From NCBI GenBank assembly GCA_937124525.1, contig CAKZLA010000187.1, forward strand, positions 1 to 35,807: a stretch of 35,807 bases of DNA, in the 5' to 3' direction. A program made the translations under genes and the position numbers. Source of the DNA: an uncultured Desulfobacterium sp. (GTDB lineage: Bacteria > Desulfobacterota > Desulfobacteria > Desulfobacterales > Desulfobacteraceae). Each line of letters starts with the position of its first letter. The stretch's first letter is position 1. A model generated the notes under the pieces. It had not been told where the DNA came from. It was given only the letters and a program-made list of their open reading frames with translations, and ran no database searches. Positions 1 through 8,047 of this stretch are shown piece after piece.

Positions 1-1346
1 GTGAGGTTCCGTGTGTCCACCAAGCCCTGTTCAGTGACAATGACATCCACGGAGTGCTCTGAATGGTCCACATGACTCACCATGGGCACAATGGCTGAAA
101 TGGCCCCGTTCTTGGCCATGGAAGGGGTCACCATGAATGAAAGCGCCCCATTTCTCTCAAAATCCCCGGACCCCCCAATGCCGTTCATCAGCTGGGACCC
201 CATAACATGGGTGGAATTCACATGCCCATAGATGTCCGCCTCCAGGGCCGTGTTAATGGCAATCACTCCCAAACGACGGATGAGCTCCGGGGAATTGGAG
301 ATCTCCACAGGCCGGAGAATAATCTTTTCTCGGTATCGATAAATTTCTTTAAAAAAACGCTCCCGGGCTTTTTCAGATAATGTCATGGCCGAGGCAGAGG
401 CTGCCCGGATTTTCCCCATGTCAATCAAATCCAGCACACTGTCCTGGATCACTTCGGAATAAAGATCCACACTTTCAAAAAAATCATCCTCCATGAACCG
501 GCTCAACACAGCATTGGAAACGTCCCCCACCCCGGCCTGCCAGGGCAGTGTTTTTGGCAGACGATCTTTTTTCATCTCATGGCGGACAAAATCCAGAATC
601 TGCTCCCCAATGCGCAGGGGAATTTCCCCTGGGGGCTGGAACACGGCACAGGTATCTTTTTCTCCACTTTTCAAGATGGCCACCACCTTATCCGGATTCA
701 TCTCAATAAAGGGCTTACCAATGCGATCTGCCGTGCGGTAAAGGGGAATGGGCATGCGATAGGGGGGATCTTCGGGGATAAAAATATCGTGGATGCCTTC
801 AAGTCCCCGGGGCTCACTTTCAGACATTTCAATAATGATTTTATCGGCGTACTTAACATAGGTGGGGGTGTTACCCACAGACATGGTGGGCACCAAATGA
901 CCATTTTCCGTGATGGCCACAGCCTCAACCACAGCCACATCCACTGTTCCCCAATCACCGGAACGAACCAGGGCAGACAGTCGGGAAAGATGATCATCCT
1001 TGAAAAAAATTTTCTCATGATTGATCTTCTTTCTCATGGTGCGGTCACTCATGTAAGGCCGCCGCCAATTAACAAGGTCTGTTTTTGAGAGTAGACCATC
1101 CACCAGCTCTCCTGTGGATGCCCCGGCATAGAGGTTTATTTTAAAGTCTTCTCCCTCTTCTGACCGCCGGGCCAGCTCCATGGGAATCATCTTGGGATAC
1201 CCGGCGGTGAATCCGGAAATAAACACGTTGGTGCCATCCACGATGTGACTGGCTGCGGTTATAGGATCGGTGATTTTATCCCGAAGCGGCGCGTATCTGA
1301 TTCTGTCTTTCAATATTTTCTCCCTTCTTCCTGGGTTATCATCCAT
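1..1346 (-). CDS. Acetyl-CoA hydrolase/4-hydroxybutyrate-type CoA-transferase, C-terminus cut by window edge
   Basis: Reading the minus strand from ATG 1346 gives 448 residues without a stop to the window edge; family members are usually about 500 residues, so only the C-terminal end is missing. An AGAGG ribosome-binding site lies about six bases upstream of the start. Family signatures are visible: YSEVIQD near residues 296-302, which contains the Glu expected to carry the CoA thioester (E298), GIGGSGDFERNGALSF near 389-404, and IVPMVSHVDHSEH near 419-431. Known members (Cat1, AarC, AbfT) move CoA between small acyl-CoAs and a free acid in the cytoplasm. A 4-hydroxybutyryl-CoA dehydratase-like gene lies 29 kb away, which makes a hydroxy-acid substrate conceivable, but the sequence does not fix the substrate. 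It is divergent from the HAD/UbiD operon. Confidence 0.9.
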   Translation of the reverse strand, partial: MDDNPGRREKILKDRIRYAPLRDKITDPITAASHIVDGTNVFISGFTAGYPKMIPMELARRSEEGEDFKINLYAGASTGELVDGLLSKTDLVNWRRPYMSDRTMRKKINHEKIFFKDDHLSRLSALVRSGDWGTVDVAVVEAVAITENGHLVPTMSVGNTPTYVKYADKIIIEMSESEPRGLEGIHDIFIPEDPPYRMPIPLYRTADRIGKPFIEMNPDKVVAILKSGEKDTCAVFQPPGEIPLRIGEQILDFVRHEMKKDRLPKTLPWQAGVGDVSNAVLSRFMEDDFFESVDLYSEVIQDSVLDLIDMGKIRAASASAMTLSEKARERFFKEIYRYREKIILRPVEISNSPELIRRLGVIAINTALEADIYGHVNSTHVMGSQLMNGIGGSGDFERNGALSFMVTPSMAKNGAISAIVPMVSHVDHSEHSVDVIVTEQGLVDTRNL

Positions 1347-1413
1347 AATGCCCTCTGTATCTCCGGTGGCAAAATATCACAATCATGAAAACCATCACAC
1401 CTTTTTTAAATGC

Positions 1414-1501
1414 CGGCAGTATTTCCGCTGCCACAGCCATGAACGAATCGGTGAGAACCATCCTATCCGACCCTGCCGGGAGGCTGTTGGTACCTGGGAA
1501 A
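1414..1501 (+). pseudogene. Fragment of a hydantoinase/carboxylase A (hyuA-like) gene
   Basis: About 88 bases match positions 18821-18909 inside the intact hyuA gene of this window with only about seven substitutions and one single-base deletion. The shared peptide is GSISAATAMNESVRTILS; the deletion after PAG shifts the frame and a stop follows within about ten codons. No other part of hyuA is recognisable on either side. It is therefore a gene remnant. Its close similarity to the intact copy points to a recent duplication, or a recombination scar from a paralogous hyuA. Confidence 0.85.
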
Positions 1502-1663
1502 TCGTGACTTAATCAACAGACTCATTAATGAACTCCATAATTACTATGAGGGGGTGCTCATTGTAGATGATTCACCTTAAAAGAAATTTAATATTAAAGA
1601 TGTATTGATCAAAATTAAGAGCGTAACCCCATGGAAAACCCCTACCTGCAAAGGCCAGATTGC
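1502..1663. other. Intergenic debris between the hyuA fragment and the HAD operon promoter
   Basis: Positions 1509-1580 can be read as a short open stretch ending LIVDDSP and a stop, with no start codon or ribosome-binding site. It may be the tail of another lost gene, but I cannot name it. The rest is AT-rich with no recognisable coding content. Confidence 0.35.
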
Positions 1664-1740
1664 AATCATAACCTCTCCTTATATATCGCATAATATTAAT
1701 AAAATTGACAACCTGTAACTGAAATTTTAATGATGTATGC
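1664..1740 (+). promoter_or_regulatory. Putative promoter of the HAD/UbiD operon, with a block shared with 14305-14355
   Basis: Positions 1664-1714 align without gaps to 14305-14355 upstream of the aryl-acid ligase gene, with about 80% identity. Shared elements are AATCATAA at the left, TAATATTAAT in the middle and AAATTGACA at the right. TTGACA could be a -35 box; an acceptable but weak -10 (TTTAAT, or TAATGA with 17-base spacing) follows. The AATCATAA motif recurs in the dyads upstream of the third ubiD gene, so a common regulator, perhaps the LysR protein encoded at 12943-13935, may bind here. That link is inference. Confidence 0.5.
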
Positions 1741-1797
1741 AATGGAAAAAACAAATAGTCAAAACACCCCTTAACGATGAAAGCGAAGGAGGTCACA

Positions 1798-2355
1798 GTG
1801 ACATCGAAAAAGGACATTGAAAAGGCAAAGGAGAAGGCCGCAAAAGTAAAATTGTTCGGTCATGATATTCACGGAGTTCTCACACCGAACACCTTTTATT
1901 GCGATGTTCAGGGTGAAAAACGCTACGCTTTCTGGCACATGGATGGTTTTGGTGACCTGTCCCTGGTTGCAAACGGTATTCAGATCGCCTTTCTGGACTC
2001 CACTTCCGTGGATGGAGAAGGTCACTTTCGAGCAAAAGAGCTGAAGCTTGATAAATTCTACCATAAGGTCAGCGATAAAGTAGCCAAAATTGAGGAACTC
2101 AAGCAGGAAAAAGGTCTCAGTAACGAAGAGATTGCATACATCGGATGCGAAATCACGGACCTTCAGGCGATGAAGCTGGCCGGCTTTGCCGTTGCCACTG
2201 CCGATGCCATTGACGAAGTGAAAGCTGCTGCCGATTACATCACAGAGGCACCGGGCGGTAGAGGTCCCATCAGAGAATCCTGTGAATTTATCCTAAGTGC
2301 CATGGACAAGTGGGATACCTGGGTCGAGAAAGTCACTAAAATGGGCTACAAGTAA
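1798..2355 (+). CDS. HAD-superfamily protein, KdsC/PpcD-like, with degenerate catalytic motifs
   Basis: The start is GTG 1798: AAGGAGGT at 1786-1793 sits just before it, whereas the in-frame ATG at 1777 lies upstream of that site. The 185-residue product has the KdsC-type HAD layout: motif I HDIHGVLT (22-29), a GC-E-x-x-D segment at 116-121 and the GGRGPIRE segment near the C-terminus. The nucleophile Asp (D23) is kept, but the usual second Asp of DxD is His (H25), the motif II Thr is replaced by Asp (D67), and motif IV has GCE (116-118) where GDD/GDE is expected. Thauera phenylphosphate carboxylase has a HAD delta subunit (PpcD), so this is probably a relative. The motif losses suggest a structural or regulatory partner of the next protein rather than a phosphatase. 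It is the first gene of the operon. Confidence 0.85.
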   Translation: MTSKKDIEKAKEKAAKVKLFGHDIHGVLTPNTFYCDVQGEKRYAFWHMDGFGDLSLVANGIQIAFLDSTSVDGEGHFRAKELKLDKFYHKVSDKVAKIEELKQEKGLSNEEIAYIGCEITDLQAMKLAGFAVATADAIDEVKAAADYITEAPGGRGPIRESCEFILSAMDKWDTWVEKVTKMGYK

Positions 2356-2378
2356 CCAGTTACGAAAGGAGAAAAAGG

Positions 2379-2921
2379 ATGACTGAAAAAGCACTCGAAC
2401 AGGCAAAACAGGTCAAGTTCGTTATCCTGGATATACACGGCATTCTCACAGACAATACACTCTATTACACGGATAAGGGCACCAAATCTGAATGTTTTTC
2501 CCTGGTGGATCGCATCGGATGCAGGGCATTGATGGAAGGAGGCATTGGTGTCTCCTTTTTGACAAGCAAGGTTTCCAGGGCCATGGATGTGGTCGGCGAA
2601 ATATATAAAGTTCCTCCGGACAAACGGTGGGGAACCAGTGCAAAAATCTCCAAGCTTGACGATTTTGAAAAAGAATCCGGACTGGAGGATAAGGATTTTT
2701 GTTACGTCGGAGATGAGATGATTGATCTTGGCGTCATGCGACGGGTGGGATTTCCCGTGGCACCCGCCAATGGAGCCAAGGAGGCCAAAAAGGTGGCGGC
2801 CCTTGTTACCCAGGCGGATGGCGGAGAAGGTGTTGTCCGGGAACTGGCCGAATTTATTCTGAAGGCCCAGGGAAAATGGGCGACGGTGATTGAAAAGATT
2901 TCAACATCAGGAATTTCCTGA
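2379..2921 (+). CDS. HAD-superfamily phosphatase-like protein, PpcD-like (candidate delta subunit)
   Basis: This 180-residue protein is a paralogue of the preceding gene, 23 bases downstream, with a GAAAGGAG ribosome-binding site. Motif I is ILDIHGILTDN (16-26): nucleophile D18 is present but the DxD acid/base is again His (H20). Motif II FLTSK keeps the Thr (T62), a Lys suitable for motif III is at K89, and motif IV GDEMIDL (111-117) is intact, followed by GGEGVVRE. The second copy is therefore the better candidate for an active hydrolase. In known phenylphosphate carboxylase the HAD delta subunit is needed for net carboxylation, so a similar role beside the UbiD proteins is reasonable. The shared D-to-H change in both copies is the odd point. 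Confidence 0.85.
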   Translation: MTEKALEQAKQVKFVILDIHGILTDNTLYYTDKGTKSECFSLVDRIGCRALMEGGIGVSFLTSKVSRAMDVVGEIYKVPPDKRWGTSAKISKLDDFEKESGLEDKDFCYVGDEMIDLGVMRRVGFPVAPANGAKEAKKVAALVTQADGGEGVVRELAEFILKAQGKWATVIEKISTSGIS

Positions 2922-2967
2922 TTTCCATTTGGAACTGTTAGCGATTTTGGATTTACAATAAAACAAG

Positions 2968-3078
2968 GACATCCTTCATTTGCCGGTTTACACTTGTTGA
3001 GCAAGAATCCCATTCATTATTCCGGGAACATTTCAAGAAAAGAGTAAGCTACTTTTAAGGTGATATATTAAGGATGCC
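2968..3078 (+). repeat. Interspersed GGCATCCTT repeat, copy A
   Basis: The 111-bp copy has left end GACATCCTTCATTTGCCGG, followed by TTTACACTTGTTG, and right end TACTTTTAAGG then AAGGATGCC. The ends are inverted repeats of each other. It fills the gap between the second HAD gene and the first ubiD. Its last bases supply an ATG (3074) in frame with ubiD that lies before the ribosome-binding site and so is unlikely to be the start. Confidence 0.8.
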
Positions 3079-3094
3079 AAAAAAAGGAGTTGCA

Positions 3095-4534
3095 ATGTCA
3101 TACAACAGCCCCAAGGATAACAGAGAATTTATTACAAGATTAACAGAAAGTGGAGATCTGGTCACCATCAACCAGAAAGTCGACTGGGATCTTGAGCTGG
3201 GAGCCATAGTAAGGAGGGTCTGCGAGCATCAACTGCCCGCCTCATATTTTAAAAGTATTACCGATTATCCGGGATTCGAGGCCTTTGGCGCGCCCCTGTC
3301 CACTTATAGACGTCTGGCTGTCGCCATGGGTATGAGTCCTGAAAGCACCATTCCCGAAATTGCCGACGAGTATGTAAAACGAACCCAGGAAGAACCGATC
3401 CACCCGGTGATGGTCGATGGCAAAGATGCCCCATGCAAAGAAAATATTCTCCTTGGTGATGATGCCAATCTATTCCATCTCCCCGGCCCCATGATCCATG
3501 AAGGCGATGGTGGTCGCTACCTTGCCACCTGGCACTTTGTCGTTGCCAAGGATCTTGATACAAGGGAAATCAACTGGGGGATGTATCGAATCATGGTCTT
3601 TGATGAAAAGACCATGGTGGGCCCGGTTCTGCCCTTTTCGGATATGGGGAAAATGTTCCACGGCAAGTGTGTGCCCAGAAATGAACCCCTGCCCTTTGCT
3701 ATTGTTATGGCAGCAGATCCCCTTTCCAGCATCGCATCATGTGCTCCGTCACAGATTCCCGAAGATCAGCTGGCGGGCATGCTTCGGGGAGAGCCTGTTG
3801 AACTTGTCAAGTGTGAAACCTGTGACCTGGAAGTTCCGGCCCATGCAGAGATCATTATAGAAGGGGAAATCCTTCCCAATGTAAACATCCTGGAGGCACC
3901 CTTCGGCGAATACACAGGGTACCGCACCTCACCCAGGGAGGGCAGAACAGTATACCGGATCAAGGCGATCACCCATCGCAACACCCCCATAATCATGGTG
4001 AGCAATCCGGGTATTCCAACGGATGAAAACCAGCTTCTGCGCTCCTTTTCACTGGGACTGGAGATGCGAAAGCTACTTGAGAGCCAGGGTATTCCCATCA
4101 CCGGGGTCTTTATGTTGCCCGAATCCACCCATCACATGGTGGTCGTGGGGGTTAAAAACGCCTATACCGGTATTGCCTCCCAGATTGCAAATCTTGCCTT
4201 TGGAAGCAAACTTGCCCCCTGGTTCCACATGATAGTGGTGGTTGATGACAAGACCGACATTTATAATAAGGATGAAATCATTCATGCACTCTCGACAAAA
4301 TGCCATCCCCTGAGGGGCATACGAAAATATGAAAATCATGTCGGAACACCGCTGAATCCCTACGCATCCCCCGAAGAACGAAAAAGGAGTGTCGGTGCCA
4401 AGGTCTTGTTTGACTGTCTGTTCCCCCTGGATTGGCCAGAGTCCGACCTGCCGCTAAAGATGGCATTCAGCACGAATTATCCCAAAGAAATTCAGGAAAA
4501 AGTGATCGCCAACTGGGAAAACTACGGATATTGA
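3095..4534 (+). CDS. UbiD-family prFMN-dependent (de)carboxylase, canonical active site
   Basis: The start ATG 3095 is chosen because AAGGAG lies at 3084-3089; the longer in-frame ATG at 3074 belongs to the preceding repeat. The 479-residue protein shows the UbiD signatures: NWGMYR (N160, R165), HAEIIIEG with E252, and LEAPFGEYTGY with E267 and E272. R165/E267/E272 match the Arg-Glu-Glu catalytic set of Fdc1/UbiD enzymes, and N160, H189 and E252 fit the metal and prFMN-phosphate site. Family members reversibly carboxylate or decarboxylate aromatic or unsaturated acids. Between the HAD genes, the gamma-like gene and a second ubiD, it most resembles a catalytic subunit of a phenylphosphate-carboxylase-like complex. 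The real substrate is not shown by the sequence. Confidence 0.93.
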   Translation: MSYNSPKDNREFITRLTESGDLVTINQKVDWDLELGAIVRRVCEHQLPASYFKSITDYPGFEAFGAPLSTYRRLAVAMGMSPESTIPEIADEYVKRTQEEPIHPVMVDGKDAPCKENILLGDDANLFHLPGPMIHEGDGGRYLATWHFVVAKDLDTREINWGMYRIMVFDEKTMVGPVLPFSDMGKMFHGKCVPRNEPLPFAIVMAADPLSSIASCAPSQIPEDQLAGMLRGEPVELVKCETCDLEVPAHAEIIIEGEILPNVNILEAPFGEYTGYRTSPREGRTVYRIKAITHRNTPIIMVSNPGIPTDENQLLRSFSLGLEMRKLLESQGIPITGVFMLPESTHHMVVVGVKNAYTGIASQIANLAFGSKLAPWFHMIVVVDDKTDIYNKDEIIHALSTKCHPLRGIRKYENHVGTPLNPYASPEERKRSVGAKVLFDCLFPLDWPESDLPLKMAFSTNYPKEIQEKVIANWENYGY

Positions 4535-4552
4535 AAGTAAGGAGAAATTATC

Positions 4553-4807
4553 ATGTCAAAAGTGGAATACGATACATTTATACTGGATGATCCTGCTGTC
4601 TTCCCCAAGGATCAGGAGGTGGAACTGGTGGTACGCGAGCTGACACCGCTGGACAGAAGATATAAATACCGATCTTTCTATGCAAAGGCACTGGTGTCCG
4701 AATCCGAATCAAAATATTCAGATATTTTAAGGGTCAGGCTTGGTCGTGGGCAGCTCCTTGACACAAAATGGTCCATCAAACTTCTTAAAGAAGTAAATAA
4801 ATTCTAA
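4553..4807 (+). CDS. Small subunit, phenylphosphate carboxylase gamma (PpcC)-like
   Basis: An 84-residue soluble protein, 18 bases after the first ubiD and 10 bases before the second, with an AAGGAG-type ribosome-binding site. No catalytic motif, signal peptide or membrane segment is visible. It is rich in charged residues (ELVVRELTPLDRRYKYRS in the middle). Thauera phenylphosphate carboxylase contains a roughly 10-kDa gamma subunit coded among its UbiD-like subunits; size and position support the same role. Residue-level homology could not be checked here, so the name rests mostly on context. Confidence 0.65.
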   Translation: MSKVEYDTFILDDPAVFPKDQEVELVVRELTPLDRRYKYRSFYAKALVSESESKYSDILRVRLGRGQLLDTKWSIKLLKEVNKF

Positions 4808-4817
4808 AGGAGGCATC

Positions 4818-6155
4818 ATGGCAAGGAAAACAGGTGGACTCAGAGAGTTTGTGGAATATCTGGATCAACTAAAAGAGCTCCAACGGATCTACACCACCGT
4901 CGATTCCCGATATGAAGCTGCGGCCATTCTTTCCAAAATGAATTATGAAAAAGCCCCGGCAGTGTTATTTGAGAAGATCCGTGGGTATTCCATGCCCGTG
5001 GTCGGAAATCTTCTGGGATCTGCAAAACGCCTTGCCCTTGCCCTTGGAATCCATGAAGAGGAGCTCTATCAAGGGCTCCTTCCCAACCGGGAACGGAGGA
5101 TTGATCCCGTTCTCCTTGATGAAAAACAGGATCGAAGGATTATCCCGGCAGACGGGGCCTTTGACATCCAAGACCATCTGCCGATTCTTACCCATTATGC
5201 CAAAGATTCCGCACCCTTTATCACCTGTGGAACAGCATCGGCCAGGGAGCCGGAAACCGGTGGAATGAGAAGGGGGCTCCACCGGCTTGAGGTGAGGGGA
5301 AAAGCCGAACTTGGCATCTCACTTGTACATCCACCGCTGACAGGCATCTATGCCACCCACCGGAAAGCCGGTACACCAATGGAAATCGCCGTGGCCGTCG
5401 GTGTAGATCCGACGGTTCTCATCGCAACGGTCATTAAAGCACCAGGGGACATGGACAAACTTGCAGTGGCGGGTGGATTGAGCGGAGAATCCGTTCCACT
5501 CATCAAAGCCTCCACCGTGGATGTTGACATACCGGCCCGGGCGGAAATTGTCATAGAGGGGTATATCGACCCGACACAAGGAGAAAAGGATGGTACCCTG
5601 GGCGAAATCAGCGGTTATTACCTGGCCTTTTCAAGCCCAAGTATCCACATCACGGCCATCACGCTACGAAAACGCCCCCTTTTCCAGGCCCTCTTGCCCC
5701 AAAGTTTTGAAGCGGATCACCTTCTGACCTTTATTCACAGGCTCAATGTCATTCCTAAAATGAAGTTGATGTTTCCCTCCCTTCAAGATTTTTGCTTCAT
5801 ACCCGGGACATTCGGCTCCCATGCGGCTATGTCCATTAAAGGTGACAACCACGGGGAAATTCGAAGCGCTCTCACCATGGCACTCTCCTTTGCCAACATT
5901 AAAAAGGCCACCATAGTCAACGCCGATGTCAATCCCCGGAATATTCTGGAGGTGGAGTGGGCCATGGCAACCCGATTTCAGGCAGACAGAGACCTCATCG
6001 TCATTCCATCACTGGGGGGGCAGGTCATTGACCCCTCTTCCGATTCAAAATTCCGAACCGCCAAAGTCGGCATTGATGCCACACGGCCGCATCAACATGG
6101 ATTTGAAAAAATTAGTTTCCCCAAAAGTGCTTTTGGGACGGATATCCACCATTAA
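4818..6155 (+). CDS. Divergent UbiD-family protein (second carboxylase subunit)
   Basis: The 445-residue protein follows the gamma-like gene by 10 bases, with ribosome-binding site AAAGGAGG. The overall UbiD fold is clear: ARAEIVIEGYI (E243), GEISGYY, and the C-terminal PSLGGQVIDPSS. The active site differs from the canonical set. Where the first UbiD has NWGMYR, this one has RRGLHR (151-156): the Asn is Arg while the last Arg is kept. The first catalytic Glu is Asp (D258 in DGTLGE) and the second, E263, is kept. It is also about 35 residues shorter than the first UbiD. Phenylphosphate carboxylase has two different UbiD-like subunits, so this may be the non-equivalent partner. Altered or lost catalysis is inference. 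Confidence 0.88.
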   Translation: MARKTGGLREFVEYLDQLKELQRIYTTVDSRYEAAAILSKMNYEKAPAVLFEKIRGYSMPVVGNLLGSAKRLALALGIHEEELYQGLLPNRERRIDPVLLDEKQDRRIIPADGAFDIQDHLPILTHYAKDSAPFITCGTASAREPETGGMRRGLHRLEVRGKAELGISLVHPPLTGIYATHRKAGTPMEIAVAVGVDPTVLIATVIKAPGDMDKLAVAGGLSGESVPLIKASTVDVDIPARAEIVIEGYIDPTQGEKDGTLGEISGYYLAFSSPSIHITAITLRKRPLFQALLPQSFEADHLLTFIHRLNVIPKMKLMFPSLQDFCFIPGTFGSHAAMSIKGDNHGEIRSALTMALSFANIKKATIVNADVNPRNILEVEWAMATRFQADRDLIVIPSLGGQVIDPSSDSKFRTAKVGIDATRPHQHGFEKISFPKSAFGTDIHH

Positions 6156-6178
6156 TACACCCGAAGAGGAAGGTTAAA

Positions 6179-6772
6179 ATGAAAAGACTGATTATAGGTA
6201 TGTCAGGGGCAACCGGTGCCATATATGGCATCAGGCTTCTTGAAATTCTTGCTAAAACGGATATTGAGGCCCATCTGGTCATATCTGATGCCGCATGCAA
6301 AACCATAAAAATGGAGACTTCCTGGTCGGTGGACGACGTAGCTTCCCTTGCCCACACCTGCTATGATATTCGGGACATCGGTTCCAATATCGCCAGTGGT
6401 TCATTCCTTGCCGAAGGTATGGTGGTGATTCCCTGTGCCATGAAGACACTTTCCGGGATTGCCCATTCATACAATGATAATCTTCTGGTCCGTGCAGCGG
6501 ATGTGACGTTAAAGGAGAAGCGAAAACTAATCGTTGTGGCCAGAGAAACCCCGTTTCACAAAGGACATCTGAACCTGATGCTGCAACTTTCGGACCTGGG
6601 GGCAACGATCCTTCCGCCGGTGCCCGCCTTCTATTGCCTTCCCCAAACCATTGACGACATCATCAACCATCTGGTGGGCAAAGTTCTGGACATGTTTCAC
6701 ATCGAAAACCACCTTTTCAAACGCTGGGGAAGCAGCGAGTTAAACAACGCCATGGACTTAAAGAGGGCTTGA
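6179..6772 (+). CDS. ubiX: UbiX-type flavin prenyltransferase
   Basis: The 197-residue flavoprotein shows the UbiX signatures in order: [13 protein letters not shown] at the N-terminus (5-17), [20 protein letters not shown] (82-101), [12 protein letters not shown] (105-116), ARETP (121-125) and PPVPAFY (146-152). UbiX joins a dimethylallyl group from dimethylallyl phosphate to FMN, making the prenylated FMN that UbiD enzymes need. It lies 23 bases after the divergent ubiD, so enzyme and cofactor maker are probably co-transcribed. The downstream genes plausibly feed it with FMN and the dimethylallyl unit. Confidence 0.95.
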   Translation: MKRLIIGMSGATGAIYGIRLLEILAKTDIEAHLVISDAACKTIKMETSWSVDDVASLAHTCYDIRDIGSNIASGSFLAEGMVVIPCAMKTLSGIAHSYNDNLLVRAADVTLKEKRKLIVVARETPFHKGHLNLMLQLSDLGATILPPVPAFYCLPQTIDDIINHLVGKVLDMFHIENHLFKRWGSSELNNAMDLKRA

Positions 6773-6858
6773 TCACAACTCTTCGGCCATTGTCAAAACT
6801 ACCCACGCATAGGCTGTTAAATACGAAAAACCGTACACGAAAAAAGAGGGGGCATATA

Positions 6859-7995
6859 ATGCGCAGTAATATCGTAAGTATCAAACAGGGAATAGCAGAT
6901 ATTCGTGCCGGTAAAATGATTATTCTGGTGGATGATGAAAACCGTGAAAATGAAGGAGATCTGTGTTGTGCTGCGGAATCCATTACGCCGGAATTCATTA
7001 ATTTCATGGCCATTCATGGCCGTGGACTTATCTGCCTTACGCTGACCGAAGAAAAAGCCAATGAATTGAACTTAAAGCCCATGGTTGACGATAATAAATC
7101 AGGATTTGAAACCGCATTTACGGTCTCCATAGATTCAAGAAGGGGGATCACCACGGGAATTTCGGCAGCGGATCGCTCCTGCACCATCCTCAAAACAATG
7201 TCTGAAAATGTGCGAGCATCAGATTTTGTTCGCCCCGGGCATGTTTTTCCGCTCCGTGCACGACAAGGAGGAGTACTTGTGCGCCCCGGACAGACCGAAG
7301 GGTCTGTGGACCTGGCAAGATTAGCCGGTATGCAGCCTGCGGGTGTGATTTGCGAAATCATGAACAACGACGGTACCATGTCTCGTATGCCGGATCTGAA
7401 AGTATTTGCAAGGGAACATGGCATCAATATTGTAACCATTGCCGATTTGATCCGGTACCGATCTGTCCAGGAAAATCTGGTCAAACAGGTTATGCACAAA
7501 CATCCCTTACCAAGATCCCCAGGATCTGTGAGTGTGGCGGTTTACACTTCCGACTTTACCCCCGATGATGTGTATATAGCCTTTATAAAAGGTGACATCA
7601 AGCCCCATGACCATGTGCTGGTGAGGATACACAGAGAATGTTTTATAAGCGAGTTCATGGGTTCAAAGCTATGCGACTGTAGCCGAAAACTCAAGCGGGC
7701 CCGGGAAATCATCTCCAGAGAAGACAAAGGCATCCTACTTTATATCCGTCCAAGGGACGGCATTACCGGTTTTGAAAACAGATCCGACTGCTGCTGCACC
7801 CGAAAGCATCTGCTCAAAGAAAGTCAGGGTGCCACACAAACCATGTTAACAGAAAAGCTTTTAAGCTGTGCCATTTCAGCCAATATTCTTTCAGACCTTG
7901 GCATCCGCAATGTTCGTTCGATTACCAGTGATCCTGAAGACGATATGAGCTTTGAACCCTATGGATTGAATCTGGCGGAACAAGTGGCCATGTGA
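6859..7995 (+). CDS. RibBA-like protein (DHBP synthase + GTP cyclohydrolase II domains), both active sites altered
   Basis: ATG 6859 is preceded by AGAGGGGG at a good distance; the longer frame from 6769 lacks one. Of 378 residues, 1-202 are DHBP synthase (RibB): [12 protein letters not shown] (24-35), TAFTVSID (85-92), TTGISAADR (98-106) and [13 protein letters not shown]. The almost invariant GHTE, whose His binds the catalytic metal, is GQTE here (Q145). Residues about 215-378 resemble GTP cyclohydrolase II: the zinc Cys (HREC, C261; CDC, C272/C274) remain, but the EGRGIGL segment reads RDGITGF, the DTxEAN region is missing or rewritten, and TNNP is TSDP. The protein may have left riboflavin synthesis for another step near flavin or prFMN chemistry; alternatively it is a decaying paralogue. 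The intact gene and its position between ubiX and the IPP isomerase favour a retained role. Confidence 0.85.
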   Translation: MRSNIVSIKQGIADIRAGKMIILVDDENRENEGDLCCAAESITPEFINFMAIHGRGLICLTLTEEKANELNLKPMVDDNKSGFETAFTVSIDSRRGITTGISAADRSCTILKTMSENVRASDFVRPGHVFPLRARQGGVLVRPGQTEGSVDLARLAGMQPAGVICEIMNNDGTMSRMPDLKVFAREHGINIVTIADLIRYRSVQENLVKQVMHKHPLPRSPGSVSVAVYTSDFTPDDVYIAFIKGDIKPHDHVLVRIHRECFISEFMGSKLCDCSRKLKRAREIISREDKGILLYIRPRDGITGFENRSDCCCTRKHLLKESQGATQTMLTEKLLSCAISANILSDLGIRNVRSITSDPEDDMSFEPYGLNLAEQVAM

Positions 7996-8011
7996 CGGGG
8001 AAAAACCCGTC
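7994..8011 (+). other. Small hairpin after the RibBA-like gene
   Basis: GACGGG and CCCGTC form a 6-bp stem around a GAAAAA loop, starting at the stop codon. No U-run follows, so it is more likely an mRNA structure between co-transcribed genes than a terminator. Confidence 0.4.
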
Positions 8012-8047
8012 TGTCATTGAGAAATACAGACCAAGGCAAGTTACTCC

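Noticed and set aside
579..1088. 169-codon plus-strand frame
   Set aside because: It is antisense to the CoA-transferase, which has intact family motifs.
6859..7995. Assignment as an ordinary bifunctional riboflavin enzyme RibBA
   Set aside because: The metal-binding His of the RibB half and the catalytic segments of the RibA half are changed, so a plain RibBA call would mislead.
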